A DNA stretch of 64,000 bases from contig NZ_JOCA01000010.1 of the NCBI RefSeq assembly GCF_000718785.1, positions 1-64,000 on the forward strand, in the 5' to 3' direction. This stretch comes from Streptomyces sp. NRRL WC-3626. GTDB lineage: Bacteria; Actinomycetota; Actinomycetes; Streptomycetales; Streptomycetaceae. The notes below the pieces were generated by a model. That model was not told where the DNA came from. It ran no database searches and saw only the letters and a list, made by a program, of their open reading frames with translations. Both the position numbers and the translations under genes were made by a program. Positions within the stretch are counted from its first letter, which is position 1. Each line of letters begins with the position of its first letter. Shown here one piece after another: positions 28,878 through 42,731 of the stretch.

Positions 28878-29603
28878 GTGAGCAAGCGCAGCAAGTCTCT
28901 CCGCGCTGCGGACGCCAAGATCGACCGGGAGAAGCAGTACGCCCCGCTCGAGGCCGTCCGTCTCGCCAAGGAGACGTCCACGAGCAAGTTCGACGGCACC
29001 GTCGAGGTCGCCTTCCGCCTGGGTGTCGACCCGCGCAAGGCCGACCAGATGGTCCGTGGCACCGTGAACCTCCCGCACGGCACCGGCAAGACCGCCCGGG
29101 TCCTGGTCTTCGCGACCGGTGACCGTGCCGAGGCCGCACGCGCCGCGGGCGCCGACATCGTCGGCGCCGACGAGCTGATCGACGAGGTGTCGAAGGGCCG
29201 TCTGGACTTCGACGCCGTCGTCGCCACCCCGGACCTCATGGGCAAGGTCGGCCGCCTCGGCCGCGTGCTCGGTCCGCGTGGTCTGATGCCGAACCCGAAG
29301 ACCGGCACCGTGACCCCGGACGTCACCAAGGCCGTCAACGACATCAAGGGCGGCAAGATCGAGTTCCGCGTCGACAAGCACTCGAACCTGCACTTCATCA
29401 TCGGCAAGACGTCGTTCGACGACACCAAGCTGGTGGAGAACTACGCCGCGGCGCTGGAGGAGATCCTCCGTCTGAAGCCGTCGGCCGCCAAGGGTCGTTA
29501 CATCAAGAAGGCCGCCATCAGCACCACGATGGGCCCCGGCATTCCGCTCGACTCGAACCGCACCCGCAACCTCCTCGTCGAGGAGGACCCGGCCGCCGTC
29601 TGA
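28878..29603 (+). CDS. rplA: 50S ribosomal protein L1
   Basis: 241 residues, GTG start after CACAGGAGC. Conserved regions: [33 protein letters not shown] (about 39-71), [22 protein letters not shown] and the C-terminal [13 protein letters not shown]1 forms the E-site stalk and often represses its own operon by binding the leader mRNA. A strong terminator follows. Confidence 0.97.
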   Translation: MSKRSKSLRAADAKIDREKQYAPLEAVRLAKETSTSKFDGTVEVAFRLGVDPRKADQMVRGTVNLPHGTGKTARVLVFATGDRAEAARAAGADIVGADELIDEVSKGRLDFDAVVATPDLMGKVGRLGRVLGPRGLMPNPKTGTVTPDVTKAVNDIKGGKIEFRVDKHSNLHFIIGKTSFDDTKLVENYAAALEEILRLKPSAAKGRYIKKAAISTTMGPGIPLDSNRTRNLLVEEDPAAV

Positions 29604-29642
29604 GCCGGGCGGGCCGACCGACCGGCCCGTGCACCACAGCAC

Positions 29643-29685
29643 ACCCGCCCCCGTGTCTCGCCCGAGACACGGGGGCGGGTTTTTT
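29643..29685 (+). terminator. Rho-independent terminator after rplA
   Basis: CCCGCCCCCGTGTCT (29644-29658) pairs perfectly with AGACACGGGGGCGGG (29665-29679) around CGCCCG, followed by six T (29680-29685). It separates rplKA from the lipoprotein gene. Confidence 0.93.
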
Positions 29686-29771
29686 CGTACGACTGTGTCA
29701 GTGGAGTGGGCTACGGTCTCAGTGCGTTCACAGACGGAGCACAGCGAACAAAACAACCAGGGGTGGGATTC

Positions 29772-30710
29772 ATGGGCATGGCCGCATGGAAGCGTGTGGG
29801 TGTCTGTCTGACGGCCGTGGCCGTTGTCGCGGGCGTGGCGGGCTGTCAGGGCGGTGACGGGGACGGGACGAAGAAGAAGGCCGGGGGCTCCACGGAGTCC
29901 AAGGTCCAGACGCAGAACGAGATGACGGAAGTCCTCCAGGCCGCGTTCAAGAACACCTCGGAGGCCAAGTCCTCCAAGGTGCGCATGACGATGGAGATGC
30001 CGGCCGGCCCGATGGGCGGGGGGAGCATGCAGATGTCCGGCGTCCAGGGCTGGGACCCGGCCGTCATGGACGTCACCATGAAGGGTTCGGCGCTCACCGA
30101 GGGCTCCCCGGACGGTCCCGAGCAGTCACGCATGATCATGCTGGACGGCGTCATGTACATGGACATGGGCGCGGAGTCGGCCGCCGAGATGGACGGCAAG
30201 CGCTGGATGAAGATGGACTTCGGCGCCATGGCGGAGGCGACCGGTGACCCCGAGACCCAGAAGCAGATGACCGGCGGCCTGGAGAACATGAACCAGGACC
30301 CGGCGAAGCAGCTGGCCATGCTGCTCGGTTCCAAGAGCCTCAAGCACGTGGGCCCGGAGAAGGTCGACGGGGTCGCGACGCAGCACTACAAGGGCACCCT
30401 GAGCATCGAGGAGATGCTCGACGCCAACAAGGCGCTCGACGGCATGTTCACCGACGAGGAGCGCGAGCAACTCGTCGCCAACATGAAGAAGAGCGGCCTG
30501 AAGGGCTACGACACCGAGGTCTGGGTCAACGAGGACGACTACCCGGCCAAGATGGTCGTCGGCATGCAGATGTCCGAGGGCACGATGAAGATCGTCTCCC
30601 ACTACTCCGACTACGGAGCCGCAGCCGAGGTCAAGGCGCCGGCGGCGAGCGAGACGGTCGACTTCATGGAGATGCTCCAGGACCTGGAGGACCTGGGCGC
30701 CGGCGCCTAG
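29772..30710 (+). CDS. Secreted lipoprotein of unknown function (LppX/LprG-like)
   Basis: 312 residues. A Lys/Arg N-region and hydrophobic core end in the lipobox VAGVAGC, giving a lipid-modified Cys followed by a Gly/Asp/Lys linker. The mature part is Met-rich and has ...KSSKVRMTMEMP, MYMDMG and HYKGTLSIEEML, a pattern of the LolA/LppX-like fold that binds lipids. ATG 29772 follows AGGGGTGGGA; a frame upstream to 29706 is not needed. It lies between rplA and rplJ, with a terminator before and a promoter after it. Confidence 0.8.
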   Translation: MGMAAWKRVGVCLTAVAVVAGVAGCQGGDGDGTKKKAGGSTESKVQTQNEMTEVLQAAFKNTSEAKSSKVRMTMEMPAGPMGGGSMQMSGVQGWDPAVMDVTMKGSALTEGSPDGPEQSRMIMLDGVMYMDMGAESAAEMDGKRWMKMDFGAMAEATGDPETQKQMTGGLENMNQDPAKQLAMLLGSKSLKHVGPEKVDGVATQHYKGTLSIEEMLDANKALDGMFTDEEREQLVANMKKSGLKGYDTEVWVNEDDYPAKMVVGMQMSEGTMKIVSHYSDYGAAAEVKAPAASETVDFMEMLQDLEDLGAGA

Positions 30711-30731
30711 GAACGCCCCCGATCGGCCGAT

Positions 30732-30761
30732 TTGCTTGTCGCCGATCCGTTCGCGTACTCT
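30732..30761 (+). promoter_or_regulatory. Likely promoter of rplJ-rplL
   Basis: TTGCTT (30732-30737), 18-base spacer, TACTCT (30756-30761). This would start transcription near 30768, giving a leader of about 240 bases before rplJ. Confidence 0.5.
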
Positions 30762-30767
30762 TCCACA

Positions 30768-31008
30768 GAAGCCAAAGACCGCTGGTCGTTGCCGTGCGCT
30801 CATCAGAGCATACGGTGGCCGAAGGATCCGCTGAACTGCGGACGACCCGCGCAGGTGTGAGTGGAAGAGTTCCCGGAGCTCGCTGCCGCAAGGAAGCGAA
30901 CAACCGGTTGAGCTACGCCCCGTGCGCCTGCGCCCGGGGCGTTTCGTTTTCCCCAGTCCTCCTTCGGGTCCGCGCGGTCCGAATCACCCGGAAGGAGGCC
31001 GAGGCTCT
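30768..31008 (+). ncRNA. Putative autoregulatory L10 leader RNA
   Basis: The long untranslated leader of rplJL contains several potential stems and ends with ACGCCCCG / CGGGGCGT (about 30915-30945) followed by TTCGTTTT, an attenuator-like hairpin, before the GAAGGAGG ribosome site. Leaders that bind L10-(L12)4 occur upstream of rplJ in many bacteria. I infer the role from position and structure, not from a covariance model. Confidence 0.45.
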
Positions 31009-31539
31009 ATGGCGAGGCCCGACAAGGCTGCCGCGGTTGCCGAGTTGACGGACCAGTTCCGCAACTCCAACGCCGCCGTGCTGACCGAGTACCGCGGTCT
31101 CACCGTGGCTCAGCTCAAGCAGCTGCGCCGTTCGCTCGGTGAGAACGCCCAGTACGCCGTGGTGAAGAACACGCTGACCAAGATTGCGGCCAACGAGGCC
31201 GGGATCTCGACGCTGGACGACCTGTTCAACGGTCCGACGGCAGTCGCCTTCGTCACCGGTGACCCGGTGGAGTCGGCGAAGGGTCTTCGTGACTTCGCCA
31301 AGGACAACCCGAATCTCGTCATCAAGGGCGGTGTCCTTGACGGCAAGGCGATGTCCGCCGACGAGATCAAGAAGCTTGCGGACCTCGAGTCCCGCGAGGT
31401 TCTGCTCGCCAAGCTGGCGGGCGCTTTCAAGGGCAAGCAGACGCAGACTGCTCAGCTCCTCCAGGCGCTCCCCTCGAAGCTCGTCCGCACCGTGGACGCG
31501 CTCCGTGCCAAGCAGGCCGAGCAGGGCGGTGCCGAGTAA
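31009..31539 (+). CDS. rplJ: 50S ribosomal protein L10
   Basis: 176 residues. The N-terminal rRNA-binding domain has [19 protein letters not shown] and [22 protein letters not shown] and the C-terminal helix that binds L7/L12 dimers follow. The ATG at 31009 is preceded by GAAGGAGG. Forms the base of the L12 stalk with the next gene's product. Confidence 0.97.
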   Translation: MARPDKAAAVAELTDQFRNSNAAVLTEYRGLTVAQLKQLRRSLGENAQYAVVKNTLTKIAANEAGISTLDDLFNGPTAVAFVTGDPVESAKGLRDFAKDNPNLVIKGGVLDGKAMSADEIKKLADLESREVLLAKLAGAFKGKQTQTAQLLQALPSKLVRTVDALRAKQAEQGGAE

Positions 31540-31686
31540 TTCGGCTCGCTTTCCGATCCTCGCCGCATGAACCGCATGAGGTGAGGGTCGACGCGGGCCC
31601 GACGTCTACGCAGTAATGCCGTAAGGCACACGCCCGCCTCACCCCGTACATCCGGCATCCGCCGAATTAGTGGAAGGACCGCCATC

Positions 31687-32067
31687 ATGGCGAAGCTCAG
31701 CCAGGAAGACCTGCTCGCGCAGTTCGAGGAGATGACCCTCATCGAGCTCTCCGAGTTCGTGAAGGCCTTCGAGGAGAAGTTCGACGTCACCGCCGCCGCT
31801 GCCGTCGCCGCCGCCCCGGCCGCCGCTGCCGCCCCGGCCGAGGCCGCTGCCGAGCAGGACGAGTTCGACGTCATCCTCACCGGTGCCGGCGACAAGAAGA
31901 TCCAGGTCATCAAGGTCGTGCGTGAGCTCACCTCCCTGGGTCTGAAGGAGGCCAAGGACCTCGTGGACGGCGCCCCGAAGCCCGTCCTCGAGAAGGTCGC
32001 CAAGGACGCCGCCGAGAAGGCCGCCGAGTCCCTCAAGGGCGCCGGCGCCTCCGTCGAGGTCAAGTAA
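31687..32067 (+). CDS. rplL: 50S ribosomal protein L7/L12
   Basis: 126 residues. N-terminal dimerisation helices ([17 protein letters not shown]), an Ala/Pro hinge (about residues 37-58), and the C-terminal factor-binding domain with [20 protein letters not shown] and [11 protein letters not shown]. It recruits EF-Tu and EF-G to the ribosome. GGAAGGACC precedes the ATG. Confidence 0.97.
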   Translation: MAKLSQEDLLAQFEEMTLIELSEFVKAFEEKFDVTAAAAVAAAPAAAAAPAEAAAEQDEFDVILTGAGDKKIQVIKVVRELTSLGLKEAKDLVDGAPKPVLEKVAKDAAEKAAESLKGAGASVEVK

Positions 32068-32130
32068 CACCCTCCGGGTCCCCAGGATCCGGCGCGCGTC
32101 CCCAGGGACGTGTAACGCTCAAGCGCTGAG

Positions 32131-32158
32131 GAGCGATCATCCATCCGGGTGGTCGCTC
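32131..32158 (+). terminator. Attenuator or terminator hairpin after rplL
   Basis: GAGCGATCA (32131-32139) pairs with TGGTCGCTC (32150-32158) with one G-T pair and a 10-base loop. No T run. It probably lowers transcription from rplL into rpoB. Confidence 0.6.
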
Positions 32159-32453
32159 TTCGGCGTACCGGGGGGTCGGAGGCGGCTGCCTTGCCCCCGG
32201 GACGGCGGGGGGTATGGTGATCTTCGTTGTGGCCTCCACCGGCCGTGAAGATCGCCTGGTGGCAGGCGGTCACGGCAAGGGGGGCCTTGACGAACCGCAC
32301 GCGGCGCGCAATTCTCAGGACGCGTCGTCACAAGGATCCGAATCCGAGGCATGGATCGACGGCAAAGAGGGCAGTATCACGGTGCGTTGAGGGCAGCGCC
32401 TTGTCGCAGGAGTTGAGAAGAACGAGGGCCTCCACCGGTCTCGCGGACCGGCA

Positions 32454-32483
32454 TTGGACATCAGTGTGCCAAGTGGCTACACT
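32454..32483 (+). promoter_or_regulatory. Likely rpoBC promoter
   Basis: TTGGAC (32454-32459), 18-base spacer, TACACT (32478-32483): near-consensus vegetative boxes about 165 bases before rpoB. A CCGGTC-N5-GACCGG inverted repeat lies just upstream of the -35 (about 32435-32451). The 32068-32646 gap contains the preceding hairpin, this promoter and an untranslated leader, with no gene that I can support. Confidence 0.6.
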
Positions 32484-32646
32484 GACCCTTTGCGCTGCCT
32501 GTTAGCTGTCCCCTGCCCGTCACCAGGGGCATGCCCTCACTCGAGTATGGACGACTTGATCATCTCTGACCTGGGATGTCTGTCTCTCTGCCCAGTGGGG
32601 GGCCGGTACGCGCGTAGTGAGTCCGAGCCCTCGGAAGGACCCCCTC

Positions 32647-35600
32647 TTGGCCGCCTCGCGCAACGCCTCGACCGCGAATACGAACAACGGCGCCAGCACC
32701 GCCCCGCTGCGCATTTCCTTTGCAAAGATCAAGGAGCCTCTCGAGGTTCCGAACCTGCTCGCGCTGCAGACCGAGAGCTTTGACTGGCTGCTCGGCAACA
32801 CCGCCTGGCAGAGTCGGGTCGAGGAGGCTCTCGAGAACGGCCAGGACGTCCCCACCAAGTCCGGTCTGGAGGAGATCTTCGAAGAGATCTCCCCGATCGA
32901 GGACTTCTCCGGGTCGATGTCCCTGACCTTCCGTGACCACCGCTTCGAGCCGCCGAAGAACTCCATCGACGAGTGCAAGGACCGCGACTTCACGTACGCC
33001 GCCCCGCTCTTCGTCACCGCCGAGTTCACCAACAACGAGACCGGCGAGATCAAGTCCCAGACCGTCTTCATGGGCGACTTCCCGCTCATGACGAACAAGG
33101 GCACCTTCGTCATCAACGGCACCGAGCGTGTCGTGGTGTCCCAGCTGGTCCGCTCGCCCGGCGTCTACTTCGACTCCAGCATCGACAAGACGTCCGACAA
33201 GGACATCTTCTCCGCCAAGATCATCCCGTCCCGGGGTGCCTGGCTGGAGATGGAGATCGACAAGCGCGACATGGTCGGCGTACGCATCGACCGCAAGCGC
33301 AAGCAGTCCGTGACCGTCCTTCTGAAGGCGCTCGGCTGGACCACCGAGCAGATCCTCGAGGAGTTCGGCGAGTACGAGTCCATGCGCGCCACCCTGGAGA
33401 AGGACCACACCCAGGGTCAGGACGACGCGCTGCTCGACATCTACCGCAAGCTCCGTCCGGGCGAGCCCCCCACGCGTGAGGCCGCGCAGACGCTGCTCGA
33501 GAACCTCTACTTCAACCCCAAGCGCTACGACCTGGCCAAGGTCGGCCGCTACAAGGTCAACAAGAAGCTCGGCGGGGACGAGCCGCTGGACGCCGGCGTG
33601 CTCACCACCGACGACATCATCGCCACCATCAAGTACCTGGTGAAGCTGCACGCCGGCGAGGTCGAGACGGTCGGCGGCTCCGGGCGTTCGATCATCGTCG
33701 AGACCGACGACATCGACCACTTCGGCAACCGCCGCATCCGTAACGTCGGCGAGCTGATCCAGAACCAGGTCCGTACGGGTCTCGCCCGTATGGAGCGTGT
33801 CGTGCGCGAGCGCATGACGACCCAGGACGTCGAGGCGATCACGCCGCAGACCCTGATCAACATCCGGCCGGTCGTCGCCTCCATCAAGGAGTTCTTCGGC
33901 ACCAGCCAGCTGTCCCAGTTCATGGACCAGAACAACCCGCTGTCGGGGCTGACGCACAAGCGTCGTCTGAACGCCCTCGGCCCGGGTGGTCTCTCCCGTG
34001 AGCGGGCCGGCTTCGAGGTCCGCGACGTGCACCCGTCGCACTACGGCCGCATGTGCCCCATCGAGACGCCCGAAGGCCCGAACATCGGTCTGATCGGCTC
34101 GCTCGCCTCGTACGGCCGGATCAACCCGTTCGGCTTCATCGAGACGCCGTACCGCAAGGTCGTCGACGGCCAGGTCACCGACGAGGTCGACTACCTGACC
34201 GCCGACGAGGAGGACCGCTTCGTCATCGCGCAGGCCAACGCGCCGCTCAGCGACGACATGCGGTTCGTGGAGAACCGGATCCTGGTCCGCCGCCGCGGCG
34301 GCGAGGTCGACTACGTCCCCGGCGACGAGGTCGACTACATGGACGTCTCGCCGCGCCAGATGGTGTCGGTCGCGACCGCCATGATCCCGTTCCTCGAGCA
34401 CGACGACGCCAACCGTGCCCTCATGGGCGCGAACATGATGCGCCAGGCCGTGCCGCTGATCAAGAGCGAGTCCCCGCTCGTCGGCACCGGCATGGAGTAC
34501 CGCTCCGCCGTCGACGCCGGCGACGTGGTCAAGGCCGAGAAGGACGGTGTGGTCCAGGAGGTCTCCGCGGACTACATCACCACCGCCAACGACGACGGCA
34601 CGTACATCACGTACCGCCTGGCGAAGTTCTCCCGCTCCAACCAGGGCACCTCGGTCAACCAGAAGGTCATCGTCAACGAGGGCGACCGGATCATCACCGG
34701 CCAGGTCCTCGCCGACGGCCCCGCCACCGAGAACGGCGAGATGGCGCTCGGCAAGAACCTGCTGGTCGCGTTCATGCCGTGGGAGGGCCACAACTACGAG
34801 GACGCGATCATCCTGTCGCAGCGCCTCGTGCAGGACGACGTCCTCTCCTCGATCCACATCGAGGAGCACGAGGTCGACGCCCGTGACACCAAGCTCGGCC
34901 CCGAGGAGATCACCCGGGACATCCCGAACGTCTCCGAGGAGGTCCTCGCCGACCTCGACGAGCGCGGCATCATCCGCATCGGTGCCGAGGTCGTCGCCGG
35001 CGACATCCTCGTCGGCAAGGTCACGCCCAAGGGTGAGACCGAGCTGACCCCGGAGGAGCGCCTGCTGCGTGCGATCTTCGGTGAGAAGGCCCGTGAGGTC
35101 CGCGACACCTCGCTGAAGGTCCCGCACGGCGAGATCGGCAAGGTCATCGGCGTCCGCGTCTTCGACCGCGAGGAGGGCGACGAGCTTCCCCCCGGTGTCA
35201 ACCAGCTGGTGCGCGTCTACGTCGCGCAGAAGCGGAAGATCACCGACGGTGACAAGCTCGCCGGCCGGCACGGCAACAAGGGCGTCATTTCCAAGATCAA
35301 CCCGATCGAGGACATGCCGTTCCTGGAGGACGGCACGCCCGTCGACATCATCCTCAACCCGCTGGGTGTCCCGTCCCGAATGAACCCGGGACAGGTCCTG
35401 GAGATCCACCTCGGCTGGCTCGCCAGCCGCGGCTGGGACGTCTCCGGCCTCGCGGAGGAGTGGGCCGAGCGGCTCCAGGTCATCGGCGCCGACAAGGTCG
35501 AGCCCGGTACCAACGTCGCCACCCCGGTCTTCGACGGCGCGCGTGAGGACGAGCTCGCGGGTCTGCTCCAGCACACCATCCCGAACCGGGACGGCGAGCG

Positions 35601-36132
35601 CATGGTGCTTCCCTCCGGCAAGGCGCGGCTGTACGACGGCCGCTCGGGTGAGCCGTTCCCGGAGCCGATCTCGGTCGGTTACATGTACATCCTCAAGCTG
35701 CACCACCTGGTCGACGACAAGCTGCACGCGCGTTCGACCGGTCCGTACAGCATGATCACCCAGCAGCCGCTGGGTGGTAAGGCTCAGTTCGGTGGCCAGC
35801 GGTTCGGCGAGATGGAGGTGTGGGCACTCGAGGCGTACGGCGCCGCCTACGCCCTCCAGGAGCTGCTGACCATCAAGTCCGACGACGTCACCGGCCGCGT
35901 GAAGGTCTACGAGGCCATCGTCAAGGGCGAGAACATCCCCGAGCCCGGCATCCCCGAGTCCTTCAAGGTGCTCATCAAGGAGATGCAGTCCCTGTGCCTG
36001 AACGTGGAGGTGCTGTCCAGCGACGGTATGTCCATCGAGATGCGTGACACCGACGAGGACGTCTTCCGCGCGGCGGAGGAGCTCGGCATCGACCTGTCCC
36101 GGCGCGAGCCGAGCAGCGTCGAAGAGGTCTGA
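32647..36132 (+). CDS. rpoB: RNA polymerase beta subunit
   Basis: 1161 residues from TTG 32647, with GGAAGGA 7 bases upstream; the frame extends to 32617 but lacks a ribosome site there. Conserved regions run from the fork and rifampicin pocket ([22 protein letters not shown], about residues 420-441, seen in pieces) to [19 protein letters not shown] near the end. In the pocket the residue matching E. coli Ser531 is Asn ([11 protein letters not shown], codon AAC at 33970); Asp516 and His526 equivalents are unchanged. Forms the catalytic core with RpoC. Confidence 0.97.
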   Translation: MAASRNASTANTNNGASTAPLRISFAKIKEPLEVPNLLALQTESFDWLLGNTAWQSRVEEALENGQDVPTKSGLEEIFEEISPIEDFSGSMSLTFRDHRFEPPKNSIDECKDRDFTYAAPLFVTAEFTNNETGEIKSQTVFMGDFPLMTNKGTFVINGTERVVVSQLVRSPGVYFDSSIDKTSDKDIFSAKIIPSRGAWLEMEIDKRDMVGVRIDRKRKQSVTVLLKALGWTTEQILEEFGEYESMRATLEKDHTQGQDDALLDIYRKLRPGEPPTREAAQTLLENLYFNPKRYDLAKVGRYKVNKKLGGDEPLDAGVLTTDDIIATIKYLVKLHAGEVETVGGSGRSIIVETDDIDHFGNRRIRNVGELIQNQVRTGLARMERVVRERMTTQDVEAITPQTLINIRPVVASIKEFFGTSQLSQFMDQNNPLSGLTHKRRLNALGPGGLSRERAGFEVRDVHPSHYGRMCPIETPEGPNIGLIGSLASYGRINPFGFIETPYRKVVDGQVTDEVDYLTADEEDRFVIAQANAPLSDDMRFVENRILVRRRGGEVDYVPGDEVDYMDVSPRQMVSVATAMIPFLEHDDANRALMGANMMRQAVPLIKSESPLVGTGMEYRSAVDAGDVVKAEKDGVVQEVSADYITTANDDGTYITYRLAKFSRSNQGTSVNQKVIVNEGDRIITGQVLADGPATENGEMALGKNLLVAFMPWEGHNYEDAIILSQRLVQDDVLSSIHIEEHEVDARDTKLGPEEITRDIPNVSEEVLADLDERGIIRIGAEVVAGDILVGKVTPKGETELTPEERLLRAIFGEKAREVRDTSLKVPHGEIGKVIGVRVFDREEGDELPPGVNQLVRVYVAQKRKITDGDKLAGRHGNKGVISKINPIEDMPFLEDGTPVDIILNPLGVPSRMNPGQVLEIHLGWLASRGWDVSGLAEEWAERLQVIGADKVEPGTNVATPVFDGAREDELAGLLQHTIPNRDGERMVLPSGKARLYDGRSGEPFPEPISVGYMYILKLHHLVDDKLHARSTGPYSMITQQPLGGKAQFGGQRFGEMEVWALEAYGAAYALQELLTIKSDDVTGRVKVYEAIVKGENIPEPGIPESFKVLIKEMQSLCLNVEVLSSDGMSIEMRDTDEDVFRAAEELGIDLSRREPSSVEEV

Positions 36133-36226
36133 CGGGAGTCCGGCGGCCTTCTTCCTGAAGGCCGCCGACCCCAGGACCCCCGTTTCAGACCCCATGACTT
36201 ACAACCCTGAGAGGGATTGACGCATA

Positions 36227-40144
<3,918 letters not shown>

Positions 40145-40161
40145 GCGAGTACGCGCGTGAA

Positions 40162-40199
40162 CCGAAGGGCGGTCACCCCGTGGGGTGGCCGCCCTTCGG
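40162..40199 (+). terminator. Terminator after rpoC
   Basis: Two 18-base arms (40162-40179 and 40182-40199), CCGAAGGGCGGTCACCCC and its near-perfect complement with one G-T pair, form a strong hairpin 18 bases after the rpoC stop. No T run. Confidence 0.85.
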
Positions 40200-40322
40200 C
40201 GTACCGGGAGCCGGATGCCCGCACCGCGGGAAGGGGGCGGTGGAACCAAACTCCCGGTACGGTGCGTTCAAGTGGGTGAAACCGTTCATCGGGGACATCC
40301 GCCCCGCCCCCGGGAGGCAGCC

Positions 40323-40853
40323 GTGTCGTACCCGACTCCGTGGCAGGGCAACCCGTTGCAGGGGCCCGGCGCCCCGTCGATGCTGGCCTCGCACGCCGAC
40401 CGCGAGCGCGCGGTGGACGTGCTGCGGGCCGGGTACGGCGAGGGCAGGCTGGAGCATCCCGAGTTCGAGAAGCGTGTCGCCCGGGCCTACGCGGCCCGCA
40501 CCGTGGCGGAGCTGTCGCTGCTGGTCGCCGATCTGCCGCAGGGCCCGATGCCGCAGCCGGTGGCGGCCGCCGGACCGGTGCCGGCGACCTTCCTGCCCGG
40601 ATTGCAGCCGAGGACCAACGGCAAGGCGGTCGCCTCGATGGTCTGCGGCATCCTGTGCGTGGTCACCGGCGGGCTCACCGGACTGCCCGCCGTGATCCTC
40701 GGCCACATGGCCCAGTCCGAGATGCGCCGCACCGGCGAGGGCGGGGACGGCTTCGCCGTGACCGGGCTGGTGCTCGGCTGGCTGTCGATCGCCGGCTGGG
40801 CGGTGTTCCTGGGCTTCGTCGGCCTGCTGGCCGTGGTGGCGGGTTCGGCCTGA
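40323..40853 (+). CDS. DUF1707 plus DUF4190 membrane protein
   Basis: 176 residues. Residues 22-70 are the DUF1707 domain (ASHADRERAVDVLRAGYGEGRLEHPEFEKRV, given as region), followed by DUF4190 with two hydrophobic helices (about 108-128 and 148-172) and the polar motif ILGHMAQSEMRRTGEGGDG. Found widely in actinobacteria; function unknown. GTG start with GGGAGG 8 bases upstream. It converges on the metallopeptidase gene. Confidence 0.88.
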   Translation: MSYPTPWQGNPLQGPGAPSMLASHADRERAVDVLRAGYGEGRLEHPEFEKRVARAYAARTVAELSLLVADLPQGPMPQPVAAAGPVPATFLPGLQPRTNGKAVASMVCGILCVVTGGLTGLPAVILGHMAQSEMRRTGEGGDGFAVTGLVLGWLSIAGWAVFLGFVGLLAVVAGSA

Positions 40854-40886
40854 CCGGCCCGATCGGGCTCCGCGGGTTCGGCGGGT

Positions 40887-42122
40887 TCAGCGGGTCGGCT
40901 GGAGGTACGGCCGCAGATGGTGCAGCCGGGTGTGGTAATCCGGGTGCGAGGACAGCAGCCTGCTCACCGGCGTCCCGGCGGCCGCCGCGCCCCCGTGGGC
41001 CGCGGTGAGCGCCGCGGCCTGCTGCTCCTGGAAGTGCAGCTTCTCCAGTACGGCGGCGAGCATCGGGGCGAAGCCGAGCGCGGCGGCGTGCCGGTCGGCG
41101 CGCAGTTCGGAGCGGCGCCCGACGGCGGCGAGCGCGTACGGCAGGCCGAGCAGCAGCAGCGGTATTCCGTACAGGGTGCTGATCGTGGTGATGGCGACGC
41201 CGGCGACGAGCAGGCCGAGGAACAGGACGCCGAAGCAGGAGAACACCCGCGACACGCGGAACAGGAACCCGGTGACCGCGCACAGCACCCGCCAGGCGAG
41301 CCGGCCGGGCAGCGCGTACCAGTAGCCGAGCAGGCCGGACCAGGCGTGGCCGCCGACGTGGTGGCCCAGTTCGTGGGCCATGACGGCGGCCAGCTCGCCG
41401 TTGGGCAGCTGGTTCATGGCGAACCGGGTGACACCGACGATGTGCCCGGCCGCGGCGACCGCGTTGAGGCTGTCGCTGTCCTCGACCCACAGCTCGTAGT
41501 TCCGCCCCTCCACGCCCGCGCGGGCGGTGACCTCGCGCCAGACCGGTTCGATTTTGGCTCGTTCCTGTGGGGTGGGGTAGCGCAGCCGGAGCAGATGGCG
41601 CGCGAGGGCGCTCTCGGTGGGGCGGTGGAAGACGAGTGCGCCGCTCGCCAGCCAGGCCAGGACGACCAGGACGCCGGCATCGCCGAGAGGCAGCGAGACC
41701 AGACCGACGACGAACAGGCTGCACAGGAAGTTCGGCAGCTGGAGGAGCAGATTGCCGAACGCGGTGGCGTCCGTGTGGCGCTGCCGGGCGGAGATGTGGA
41801 TCCGGGCGCGGTCGGTGCTGATGTGGTGCGGGTGCAGGGGGGAGTCGGGCGGGAGCGGGGGAGCGGGCCGCGGGTGGGAAGGCTGGAGGTGTGCCGCGCC
41901 CTGGGGGTACTGCGGGGCCTGTGGAGGGAGGGGGGAGGAGGGCTGCGGGGCCGCCGGGTACTGCGGGGGGAGGTGGTACGGCCCGGGTGGGGGCTGTGGG
42001 GCCGGGTACTGCGGGGGTACGGGATGTTGTCGCCCGGTCGGGTACCGCGGTGCGGCCTGGGGGGTCTGCGGCTGGTGGGGTCTGCCGGCCGGGCCGGGGT
42101 GGTCCGGTGGGGGCTGGGTCAT
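40887..42122 (-). CDS. M48-family metallopeptidase with Pro-rich N-terminus
   Basis: 411 residues. Residues 1-95 are Pro/Gln-rich and probably disordered. Membrane segments lie at about 128-165 and again at about 270-320. The zinc motif is HELGHH (His250, Glu251, His254), with the third ligand in RSELRADRHAAA. Last gene of the five-gene cyclase operon, 42 bases after the DUF5706 effector gene. It may cleave membrane proteins as an extra effector or regulate the module; this is inferred only from position. Distinct from HtpX at 14441. Confidence 0.87.
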   Translation of the reverse strand: MTQPPPDHPGPAGRPHQPQTPQAAPRYPTGRQHPVPPQYPAPQPPPGPYHLPPQYPAAPQPSSPLPPQAPQYPQGAAHLQPSHPRPAPPLPPDSPLHPHHISTDRARIHISARQRHTDATAFGNLLLQLPNFLCSLFVVGLVSLPLGDAGVLVVLAWLASGALVFHRPTESALARHLLRLRYPTPQERAKIEPVWREVTARAGVEGRNYELWVEDSDSLNAVAAAGHIVGVTRFAMNQLPNGELAAVMAHELGHHVGGHAWSGLLGYWYALPGRLAWRVLCAVTGFLFRVSRVFSCFGVLFLGLLVAGVAITTISTLYGIPLLLLGLPYALAAVGRRSELRADRHAAALGFAPMLAAVLEKLHFQEQQAAALTAAHGGAAAAGTPVSRLLSSHPDYHTRLHHLRPYLQPTR

Positions 42123-42164
42123 GGTGCTTCCTTCACTTGACGTGGGCGGTGGCCGGCCCGTGGG

Positions 42165-42731
42165 TCAGCCGATCAGCAGGGAGGCGGGCAGCAGGAGCGT
42201 CCCGGTGCAGAAGGCGATCAGGCCGGTGTGGATCCACTGGTGCTTGCGCCAGGCGATCCGGCTCGTCTCCGTGAGCGCCACCGTCAGACCGGCCATCGGG
42301 TCGGCCTCGGTGTCGGCGAGCGCGGCGTCCAGCCGGCCCGCCCGCACGGCCCGCTGGATGTCCCCGAAGTACGACAGCGGCTGCCCCGCGGCCCACGTCC
42401 CACCGCGGTAGCGGGGCAGCACCGCCAGAAGCAGCGCGAGCAGGGAGAGGGCGAGGGACGAGGTGCCGGCCCACCACACCGCCGAGCCGGCCGCCGACAG
42501 GACGTCCGGCGACCAGTCCCGGCCGGCGAGCAGCCCGCTGAACACGCCCGCGGTGATACCGAGCGCGGCGACCAGGACGGCCGCCTTGCTGTCGGCGCGG
42601 GCGATCTCCGTACGCAGGTCCGCCAGCAGCCGCTCGCACAGGTGCGTACGGGCCGCCGTGGGCGGTGACGGGCGGGGCGAAAGAGCGGGGTCGGGGGCGG
42701 GCGTGGCCGTCGTGGCCGGGTCGGCCGTCAC
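42165..42731 (-). CDS. DUF5706 / Pycsar-type membrane effector
   Basis: 188 residues from GTG 42731, which overlaps the previous stop by 4 bp. After a Pro/Thr-rich lead, residues 31-60 carry the family signature LLADLRTEIARADSKAAVLV, with membrane helices at about 50-69, 82-105 and 168-187 and a cytosolic segment with YFGDIQRAV and SRIAWRKHQWIHTG. Proteins of this family are the membrane-disrupting effectors (PycTM) of Pycsar anti-phage systems, switched on by cyclic pyrimidine nucleotides. A class III cyclase-like gene lies in the same operon, supporting that role here. Confidence 0.8.
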   Translation of the reverse strand: MTADPATTATPAPDPALSPRPSPPTAARTHLCERLLADLRTEIARADSKAAVLVAALGITAGVFSGLLAGRDWSPDVLSAAGSAVWWAGTSSLALSLLALLLAVLPRYRGGTWAAGQPLSYFGDIQRAVRAGRLDAALADTEADPMAGLTVALTETSRIAWRKHQWIHTGLIAFCTGTLLLPASLLIG

